A program made the position numbers and the translations under genes. DNA of 56,757 bases from CAKXIK01 sp050947015 (GTDB taxonomy: Bacteria > Bacillota > Clostridia > Oscillospirales > Acutalibacteraceae). Numbering within the stretch: the first letter of the stretch is position 1; every line of letters begins with the position of its first letter. The notes below the pieces were generated by a model. It was not told the DNA's origin. It worked only from the letters and a program-made list of their open reading frames with translations, and made no database searches. The stretch lies in the NCBI GenBank assembly GCA_050947015.1, contig JBMNVT010000015.1, positions 1 to 56,757 on the forward strand. The letters run 5' to 3'. Shown piece by piece: positions 51,155 through 56,757 of this stretch.

Positions 51155-51886
51155 TCAATCCTCTTTTTGTACTTCAAACACAAATTTTTTCTCTTCCGGG
51201 GTTAATTCGCGGCATTCACCCTCACAAAGGTTCGGGTCAAGCTTCAGAACGCCGATTTGAACGCGGCGCAGCGCCAGAACCGTTCTTCCGACAGAATGAA
51301 ACATTTTCTTTACCTGATGAAACTTTCCTTCCCGAATACGCACCTGAACCAGGGGATTTTCGCCTCCGCGCAGCACACAAAGCCCCGCAGGCAGGCACAC
51401 GGTGCCGTCGGCAAACACAATGCCCTGCTGAAACGCTTCAACCTCCTCCCCGGTCACCGGGCCGTCAACAATCGCTTCATAAAGCTTGTCCACACCCTTT
51501 TTGGGGGAAAGCATTCTGTGGGCAAAGTCACCGTCGTCGGTCAGAATTAGCAGCCCCGTGGTGTCTTTGTCCAGCCTTCCCGCCGGAAAAAGCCCGCGCC
51601 TGTACAGTGCGGGCGGAACAAGATCCACTACGGTTCTTGCTTTCGGGTCGTTCGAGGCGGAGATCACTCCCGCCGGCTTGTTCATCATCAGATACAAAAA
51701 TTTTCTGTAACGGATTTCGCCTCCGTCCAGCACGACGGTCTGCAGTTCCGCGTCCACCTTGATCTCTCCGCTGCGAACCACCTTTCCGTCCACAGTCACC
51801 CGTCCGGCGCGCAGCATCATGCCGACCTCCCTGCGGCTGCCAAGCCCCTGGGAAGCCAGTAATTTATCAATCCGCTGCATTGCCAT
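51155..51886 (-). CDS. pseudouridine synthase, RsuA/RluB/RluE family
   Basis: A 243-residue enzyme isomerising specific uridines in rRNA. The N-terminal S4 domain (MQRIDKLLASQGLGSRRE to about residue 60) binds RNA. The catalytic motif GLFPAGRLDKDTTGLLILT near residue 100 holds the nucleophilic Asp, and KLYEAIV and REGKFHQVKKMF are the other family motifs. Whether it modifies 16S or 23S rRNA cannot be told. It is the last gene of the minus-strand group that starts near 56.5 kb. Confidence 0.92.
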   Translation of the reverse strand: MAMQRIDKLLASQGLGSRREVGMMLRAGRVTVDGKVVRSGEIKVDAELQTVVLDGGEIRYRKFLYLMMNKPAGVISASNDPKARTVVDLVPPALYRRGLFPAGRLDKDTTGLLILTDDGDFAHRMLSPKKGVDKLYEAIVDGPVTGEEVEAFQQGIVFADGTVCLPAGLCVLRGGENPLVQVRIREGKFHQVKKMFHSVGRTVLALRRVQIGVLKLDPNLCEGECRELTPEEKKFVFEVQKED

Positions 51887-51961
51887 GAAAAAATCCTTTC
51901 CGTAAACGTTTTTGCGTTAAGCGGCTTGCCGGGGAACGCCCCCCTGCAGCGCCGGCTGTTT

Positions 51962-52555
51962 TTATTTGGAATCTGCTGCAGACGAAGCCGTAATGGCGGA
52001 CGACGCCGGCAGCACTGCGCTTTCCCCATCAGAAGCCGCGCTTTCCGGTGTGGACGGCGCACTTTCCGAAGGCAGCGCAATCGGTTCCGAGTTGCGGCGG
52101 AAGCCCTGCATAAAACCATCCAGCGCGTTGGACGCAATATCCCCGCCGATGACCGTATTGTTATAAATCAGCAGATTGGCAACCACAGTCCCCTCGTAGT
52201 CGGGATAATTTTTCACCTCATACGTCCAGCGTTTGACCCTTCTGCCCTGATATCGTGTCAGATCAAATTCCTGTGTCTGCTGCAATTCGTTGTATTTTTG
52301 ATACACCGAATCAAAGGTTTCGGGGATAATCACCTCACAGATTTCGGTAGGCTCGTCGGAGACCTCCCAACCGAACTGCGCCAGAAACGCCCGGCGCTGT
52401 GCATTATCCTGCGCCTGAAGCTGATACCCTGCCGCCGTTTGCACCGCACTCCCACGCGATGTGGCAAGCACAATAATCAGCACCGCCAGAACCGCGGCGG
52501 CACAGACAATCCACAAAAGCTTTTTCTTGTCTGCTCTCACCGAAAAAACAAACAT
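51962..52555 (-). CDS. DUF4830 domain membrane-anchored protein
   Basis: A 197-residue protein with one N-terminal membrane anchor (about residues 12-32, LLWIVCAAAVLAVLIIVLA) and an extracellular DUF4830-like domain (RRAFLAQFGWEVSDEPTEI then IPETFDSVYQKYNELQ and FDLTRYQGRRVKRWTYEV). The last 35 residues are Ser/Ala/Glu-rich and disordered. Start at 52555 (MFVFSVRADKKK) has AAAGGGA upstream. Role unknown; it lies directly after the sortase gene, 75 nt away. Confidence 0.72.
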   Translation of the reverse strand: MFVFSVRADKKKLLWIVCAAAVLAVLIIVLATSRGSAVQTAAGYQLQAQDNAQRRAFLAQFGWEVSDEPTEICEVIIPETFDSVYQKYNELQQTQEFDLTRYQGRRVKRWTYEVKNYPDYEGTVVANLLIYNNTVIGGDIASNALDGFMQGFRRNSEPIALPSESAPSTPESAASDGESAVLPASSAITASSAADSK

Positions 52556-52630
52556 ACTACGACCATCCCTTTCCGCGCGCCATGAATTTGCATTCCGGAA
52601 CATAGGTATGCGAAACGGGATAAAATTAGA

Positions 52631-53680
52631 CTATTCTGCAGAGGCTGCCTCGCCCGTACCGTAAAATTTTTCATATGCCGCATCAACAGTTTCCTGTGAC
52701 GGTGCGGTTTCGTGAATATAATCCAGCGCGTAGTAGGAGTCCGGCATCAGAATCACCGGGTTTACCTCATATTTCCCGGTGGCAACGGAGGATGCGGATT
52801 CCCCTTCGCGCAGCTTGCGTGCAATGACAACAAACCGGTCGCCCCAGAAATTATATTCACAGGTGGAAAACACCAGAAGCGAATCGCTGTAATTCACATC
52901 GTCGTCAATATGGAAGAGCGAACGGGTACGCGCATTGCGAATAAATGCGTTGAACGATTCTTCGTCGCTGTAACTGGTATTGTAATAGACGAATGAACCT
53001 TCGTCCCTTGCTGCAACGCTGCCCCGACAAACCGCAATAATTTTCCATTCGCCGCGGCGGTATTTCGTGTCGAACGTAAAGGTGGGGTTTTCCTTGAGAA
53101 AATCAAGCTTTTTGAATTTGAGCAGCTGACCAAACATCTCGTCGTTGTCTTCCATGTTGTGGCCATACGCTACCATCACCTGCGCCTGCGGCTGCAGCGT
53201 ACTACCCGCTGAAAGAAACAGGCTGCCCAGCTTGTTGTCATTGCCATCGGCGTCGCGGCGAAGATAATAATTCTGGTTGTCCGGTGTCCAGAACACCGGA
53301 TTGTCAATTGTCGTGTTCGGAATGGTCAGCCACCCTGCGGTATCGGCGTTCTTTTCAATCAACGGCAAAAACTCAGGCAATACTGACGGGTCTTCCTCAT
53401 TGACGGTTTCCGACGACGACGAGGTGTTCGGCCGGCTGTAAATACTTTGAAAATCCTGAATTGATTTATGGCTCTGCCCCGGAATAATCACCAGTTCATA
53501 AATCAGCACACCGGCGGAAACCAGCATCACTGCCAGCGCCAGCCAGAAAATGACCGTCAGCACAACATGCTTTGCTGTCCGCTTTTTTTTCGGCTTCTGT
53601 ACATGCCGGGGCTGTGTTCTGCTGCAGGCACTGTGAATATCGGTCTGTTTTTCCTGCGGCTTCCTGTCGAATTCGTCCAT
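52631..53680 (-). CDS. srtB: class B sortase
   Basis: A 349-residue class B sortase with a cytoplasmic polar N-terminus, one membrane anchor (about residues 40-62), a Ser-rich linker and a C-terminal transpeptidase domain. VMVAYGHNMEDNDEMF holds the catalytic His and LLVFSTCEYNFWGDRFVVIARK the Cys (STC) and Arg. Class B sortases anchor haem-binding or pilus proteins, or specific substrates, to peptidoglycan. No substrate with a sorting signal is seen in this window. Three ATG codons in a row begin the gene; 53680 has AAAGGTGG at 8 nt. Confidence 0.9.
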   Translation of the reverse strand: MDEFDRKPQEKQTDIHSACSRTQPRHVQKPKKKRTAKHVVLTVIFWLALAVMLVSAGVLIYELVIIPGQSHKSIQDFQSIYSRPNTSSSSETVNEEDPSVLPEFLPLIEKNADTAGWLTIPNTTIDNPVFWTPDNQNYYLRRDADGNDNKLGSLFLSAGSTLQPQAQVMVAYGHNMEDNDEMFGQLLKFKKLDFLKENPTFTFDTKYRRGEWKIIAVCRGSVAARDEGSFVYYNTSYSDEESFNAFIRNARTRSLFHIDDDVNYSDSLLVFSTCEYNFWGDRFVVIARKLREGESASSVATGKYEVNPVILMPDSYYALDYIHETAPSQETVDAAYEKFYGTGEAASAE

Positions 53681-53728
53681 CATCATATCCACCTTTCGTG
53701 CAGGGAAACTTCGCCCGCTCCGCTGCAT

Positions 53729-54898
53729 TCAGATCCTGACCCAACGGATTCCCGCCATAGCGCGCTCCATCAGTCCGTTCTCATCCAGCTTTTCTTCGGC
53801 CTCCAACACATACTTTAAAACCGGCCGGGTGCGGGGATGTTTTGGCGTAAACACCGTGCAGCAATCTTCGTATGGCTCAATAGAGGTCTCAAACGTATCT
53901 ATTCTGCGGGCAATGCGGACAATTTCCTCCTTGTCCATTCCAATCAGCGGGCGCAGAACCGGCATCGCCGTTACTGCGGCGTCCGTGCAGCCGATCGCCT
54001 GCAGGGTCTGGCTGGCAACCTGACCCAGACTTTCGCCGGTTGCCAACGCCATGCAGCCGCATTGCTGTGCGACCCGCTCGGCAAGCTTCATCATATAGCG
54101 CCGCATGATAATGGTAAACAGCTCTTCCGGGCAGTTTTTTACAATCTGCTCCTGAATTTCGGTAAACGGAACGATGTGCAGCGTCATCCCGCCGGAATAC
54201 AGCGAAACCCTTTTCAGCAGTTCGACAACCTTCTGCTCGGCGCGCTCGCTGGTATAGGGCGGGCTGGCAAAATGGATGGGATACAGCTCCACGCCCCGCT
54301 TGGCGATCATCCAGCTGGCGACCGGGCTGTCGATGCCGCCGGAAATCAGCACGCCCGCCTTTCCCCCGGTCCCCACCGGAATTCCGCCGGCGCCCGCGAG
54401 CGCCTGTCCGTGAACATAAGCGCCGAAATCGCGGATTTCTACGATCACGGTGAGTTCCGGTTCGTGAACGTTCACCTGCAGATGCGGAAAACGCTCCAGC
54501 AGGTACCCGCCCAATTCATTGCAGATTGCCGGGGAATTGAGCGGAAACGTTTTGTCCGACCGCTTTGCTTCCACCTTAAAGCTTTGGCAGCCTTCCAGCT
54601 GCGGGGCAAGATACTCCGCCGCAGCGCTGCAGATGGCGGTCATATCTTTCTCCGTTTCGCAGGCACGTGAAAAACGGGAAATGCCGAACACCTTTCCCAC
54701 CCGTTCCGCGGCGAGATCCATGTCAAATGAATCCTGCTGCGGAGAAATATAAATGGTCGACTGCGCCGACTGAATTTTGCATTCGCCAAGCGGTTTGAGT
54801 GTCCGGCGCAGATTGCGCACCAGAATATCCTCAAACGTGTGCTTGTTCAGGCCTTTCAGCGCCAACTCACCGACCTTGACGAGAATCAGTTCCTTCAT
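53729..54898 (-). CDS. thiI: tRNA 4-thiouridine synthase ThiI
   Basis: A 389-residue ThiI, adenylating uridine 8 of tRNA for sulfur transfer and often supplying sulfur for thiamine. It has the N-terminal ferredoxin-like and THUMP domains (to about residue 165) and the PP-loop SGGIDSPVASWM near residue 185. The length shows it lacks the C-terminal rhodanese domain of E. coli ThiI, so sulfur must come directly from a desulfurase; the next upstream gene encodes one. The start at 54898 (MKELILVKVGELALKG) is chosen over longer readings. Confidence 0.93.
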   Translation of the reverse strand: MKELILVKVGELALKGLNKHTFEDILVRNLRRTLKPLGECKIQSAQSTIYISPQQDSFDMDLAAERVGKVFGISRFSRACETEKDMTAICSAAAEYLAPQLEGCQSFKVEAKRSDKTFPLNSPAICNELGGYLLERFPHLQVNVHEPELTVIVEIRDFGAYVHGQALAGAGGIPVGTGGKAGVLISGGIDSPVASWMIAKRGVELYPIHFASPPYTSERAEQKVVELLKRVSLYSGGMTLHIVPFTEIQEQIVKNCPEELFTIIMRRYMMKLAERVAQQCGCMALATGESLGQVASQTLQAIGCTDAAVTAMPVLRPLIGMDKEEIVRIARRIDTFETSIEPYEDCCTVFTPKHPRTRPVLKYVLEAEEKLDENGLMERAMAGIRWVRI

Positions 54899-54977
54899 TC
54901 TGTTTGAAACCAACCTTTCTGTTTTTCCTGAAATTTTGCCGAAAACCGCTGCGGAATCCAGCGTGTGCAAAACGCCG

Positions 54978-56114
54978 TTACGCCTTGCGGATAATGGTTT
55001 GCACCCCGTCCTGCAGTGCCTGAATCAGTTGTTCGACATCCTCGCGGTTGTTTTCGTGACCAAAGCTGACCCGGATAGCAGAATCGATTCGGGCCGGTTC
55101 CAAGCCCATAGAGGACAGTACATGGCTTTTTTTCCCTTTGGCACAGGCCGAGCCGCTGGAAACAAAAACGCCGCGCGACGCAAGATAGTGGAGCATTGTT
55201 TCCGACCGGATGCCAAGGACGGAAAAATTCAGAATATACGGCAGTGCATCCTCGCCGGAATTCATTACGATTCCCGGCATCTGCAGTAGTCTCTGCACAC
55301 AGTAATCCCGCAGCGAGCGCACATGCGTCATCTCTTCCTCCACCGGCGGCAGACAAGCCGCCGCCGCGCCGAAACCGGCGATCAGCGGAACCGCCTCGGT
55401 TCCGGGGCGAAGCTTTTTTTCCTGCTCACCGCCGAACTGCCTCGGCAGAATGCGGCTGCCCCTGGAAACATAGAGCGCGCCGACACCCTTGGGACCGCAG
55501 ATTTTGTGTGAGCTGACGGTAAGCAGGTTTGCACCAAGCTTTTGCGGAAAAACATTCAGCTTGCCGAACGCCTGCACCGCATCAACATGGACGAGTGCCG
55601 GAGCCTTTGCCCTCTGCACAGCGCGCGACAGTACCCCCACCGGTTCAATTGCGCCGACCTCGTTGTTGACCATCTGCATGGAAACCAGAATGGTTTCCGC
55701 ATTCACTGCCTGAAACACCCGTTCTTCGGGCACTCTGCCCAAACGGTCGGGCTGCAGGCAAACCACCTCAAAACCCTGCTTTTCCAGCTGCGCCGCACTT
55801 TCCATCACCGAGGAATGCTCCACGGCAGAAATCACCACGCGTCTGCCCAATCTGCGGCGGGCAGCGGCCGTGCCCAAAACGGCAAGGTTGTTTGCTTCTG
55901 TTCCGCCGGAGGTAAACGTCAGCTCGTCGGCCCGGCAATGCAGCAGTCCCGCAATTTCGCCGCGAGCCAGCGTCAATTCGCGCTGCGCCTCCTGCCCTTT
56001 TGTATGGAGCGACGACGGATTCCCATAGGTTTCTGTCATCACCTGCAGCACCTTTTGTGCTGCCTGCGCGCACACTTTAGTTGTCGCGCTGTTATCCAGA
56101 TAAGCCTCCCGCAT
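54978..56114 (-). CDS. cysteine desulfurase (NifS/IscS family)
   Basis: A 378-residue PLP-dependent desulfurase. REAYLDNSATTKV at the N-terminus, FTSGGTEANNLAV, the PLP Lys in VSSHKICGPKGVG, and the persulfide Cys in SSGSACAKGKKSH are in place. In B. subtilis the NifZ-ThiI pair works in this way, and the adjacent thiI lacking a rhodanese domain makes the same partnership likely. Start at 56114 has GGGGGAA upstream. A role in Fe-S assembly cannot be excluded. Confidence 0.92.
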   Translation of the reverse strand: MREAYLDNSATTKVCAQAAQKVLQVMTETYGNPSSLHTKGQEAQRELTLARGEIAGLLHCRADELTFTSGGTEANNLAVLGTAAARRRLGRRVVISAVEHSSVMESAAQLEKQGFEVVCLQPDRLGRVPEERVFQAVNAETILVSMQMVNNEVGAIEPVGVLSRAVQRAKAPALVHVDAVQAFGKLNVFPQKLGANLLTVSSHKICGPKGVGALYVSRGSRILPRQFGGEQEKKLRPGTEAVPLIAGFGAAAACLPPVEEEMTHVRSLRDYCVQRLLQMPGIVMNSGEDALPYILNFSVLGIRSETMLHYLASRGVFVSSGSACAKGKKSHVLSSMGLEPARIDSAIRVSFGHENNREDVEQLIQALQDGVQTIIRKA

Positions 56115-56176
56115 ATGATCTTCCCCCAAATAGCATTGAAATCAACCGTCGCCAAAACGGTACCGCGTGCCTTCTC

Positions 56177-56482
56177 TCAACCGTATTTCTTCTCCAACGT
56201 TTCCAGATCCGGCTGTGCCTTTTCAAGCCAATAAGAAGCGCCGTTTTTCTCCCGGCCAATAAACCGGCAATCATACAATTCTCTGCGCAGTGTTGCCGAA
56301 TCCCCAAAGGTATGCCAGCAGCCGAGCAATTCATTGACTTCTTTTTCCGTGTAAATTCTATCGGGTTCAAATTTGCCGGAAAGATAGTACAACGCGTAAA
56401 GTTTCATTTTTCTTTTAGCCGGAAACGCCTTTAGCTTCCCGTCTTTGTCCAGAAAATTTTTCAGCAATGAAGAAATCTCCAA
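56177..56482 (-). CDS. DUF2087 domain protein
   Basis: A 101-residue DUF2087 protein. The blocks LDKDGKLKAFPAKRKMKLYAL, YTEKEVNELLGCWHTFGDSATLRRELYD and FIGREKNGASYW match the domain as I know it; it is often a C-terminal part of helix-turn-helix or acetyltransferase proteins and is probably nucleic-acid binding. It starts at TTG with GAGAGGTG 7 nt upstream. It is first in the minus-strand run and has a good promoter. Confidence 0.82.
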   Translation of the reverse strand: MEISSLLKNFLDKDGKLKAFPAKRKMKLYALYYLSGKFEPDRIYTEKEVNELLGCWHTFGDSATLRRELYDCRFIGREKNGASYWLEKAQPDLETLEKKYG

Positions 56483-56574
56483 ATGCCTTCACCTCTCTGT
56501 CAGCAAACATTTTTATTCTGTTACGGGCGCCGCCGCTTATTTTTAGTTTTTACCCGAAAATGAAATACTTTTTT

Positions 56575-56603
56575 ATTATACGCCAAATGCGGCAAATTGG
56601 CAA
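56575..56603 (-). promoter_or_regulatory. sigma-A promoter of the DUF2087-desulfurase-thiI operon
   Basis: Minus strand TTGCCA (56603-56598) and perfect TATAAT (56580-56575), 17-nt spacer. Gaps between following genes are 48 to 80 nt. Confidence 0.82.
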
Positions 56604-56680
56604 CAGGCGGCTTTCACCCTGATGCGGATCCCGGCTGTAGGTGATACAATGATGAGTGACAAAAGAAGAAAATAAAAGTA

Positions 56681-56752
56681 GCGAATAGGCGTGACATATG
56701 CTAAGGTTGAGTTGACGAGACAAAACCGAAAGGCAGGTGTCACCCTATCCGC
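56681..56752. repeat. imperfect inverted repeat at the window end
   Basis: GCGAATAGGCGTGACA (56681-56696) is nearly the reverse complement of TGTCACCCTATCCGC (56738-56752), with one mismatch and one extra base. The 41-nt interior has CCGAAAGG near its right side. No ORF, known RNA family or transposon end can be assigned because the window stops here; 56604-56680 holds nothing I can name. Confidence 0.4.
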
Positions 56753-56757
56753 TATGA

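Noticed and set aside
56700..56752. possible hammerhead-type ribozyme (TTGACGAG then CCGAAAGG)
   Set aside because: The core would need CTGANGA, but the first base is T, and no stem II or stem I pairs in the right places.
1..56757. CRISPR arrays, tRNA or rRNA genes and complete insertion sequences
   Set aside because: No regularly spaced repeats, no cloverleaf with GTTCRA loop, no conserved rRNA stretch and no transposase frame were seen.

Overview
The window looks like chromosomal DNA from a low-to-mid GC Gram-positive anaerobe of the class Clostridia, most likely an Oscillospirales/Ruminococcaceae-type organism. This is an inference. It rests on an E. hirae-type V-ATPase operon, AddAB in place of RecBCD, a dgt-dnaG-rpoD cluster, FeoAB with a DtxR-type regulator, strong AGGAGG ribosome binding sites, TTGACA/TATAAT promoters, and a short hairpin-rich repeat of the kind scattered through gut Clostridia genomes. 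No rRNA, tRNA, CRISPR array or complete insertion sequence was seen.

Layout. 1-3.7 kb (+): two small membrane proteins, an AEC-family carrier and a Kef/CPA2-type cation:proton antiporter. 3.8-9.0 kb (-): one probable operon of acyl-ACP thioesterase, SDR oxidoreductase, Maf pyrophosphatase, deoC, uridine phosphorylase and a MATE exporter. 9.0-13.0 kb (+): an AT-rich promoter region, a damaged ricin-lectin/M23 peptidase gene, an RCC1-like lipoprotein and a secreted protein. 13.2-14.3 kb (+): a TIM-barrel-like protein with its own promoter and candidate operator. 14.6-23.6 kb (+): a complete nine-gene V-type ATPase operon in the order ntpFIKECGABD, whose ring subunit keeps the sodium ligands. 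23.7-25.6 kb (+): metY behind a promoter flanked by two 22-bp repeats and a short Cys-containing leader ORF. 25.7-31.2 kb: an SGNH hydrolase, a DUF1836 regulator, feoAB, a divergent DtxR-type regulator and an AT-rich GNAT acetyltransferase, followed by the hairpin-rich repeat. 31.4-40.5 kb (-): ddl, pepT, a glycosidase remnant, an Rrf2 regulator, rpoD, dnaG, dgt, a YigZ-type protein and rpmE. 40.8-42.4 kb (-): a lipoprotein behind a VWA-type exported gene that carries two in-frame stops. 42.4-49.8 kb (-): addA, addB and a pentapeptide-repeat protein. 49.9-51.0 kb (-): an orphan MsmX/UgpC-type sugar ABC ATPase. 51.2-56.6 kb (-): a probable operon of DUF2087, cysteine desulfurase, thiI, class B sortase, a DUF4830 protein and an RsuA-type pseudouridine synthase.

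How the genes work together. Most of the window is housekeeping: ion-motive force (V-ATPase, antiporter), replication and repair (DnaG, Dgt, AddAB), transcription (RpoD), tRNA and rRNA modification (ThiI with its desulfurase, pseudouridine synthase), sulfur amino acid synthesis, iron uptake, nucleoside salvage and cell wall (Ddl, sortase). The less ordinary parts are two AT-rich loci for exported proteins (9.2-10.8 kb and 41.4-42.4 kb). Both have near-consensus promoters and both have a strong Shine-Dalgarno followed by a minimal ORF starting ATG CAG. In both, the first exported gene is disrupted and an apparently intact lipoprotein gene follows. The metY leader region, with paired repeats and a Cys/Met-containing leader peptide, is the best candidate for an undescribed regulatory arrangement.
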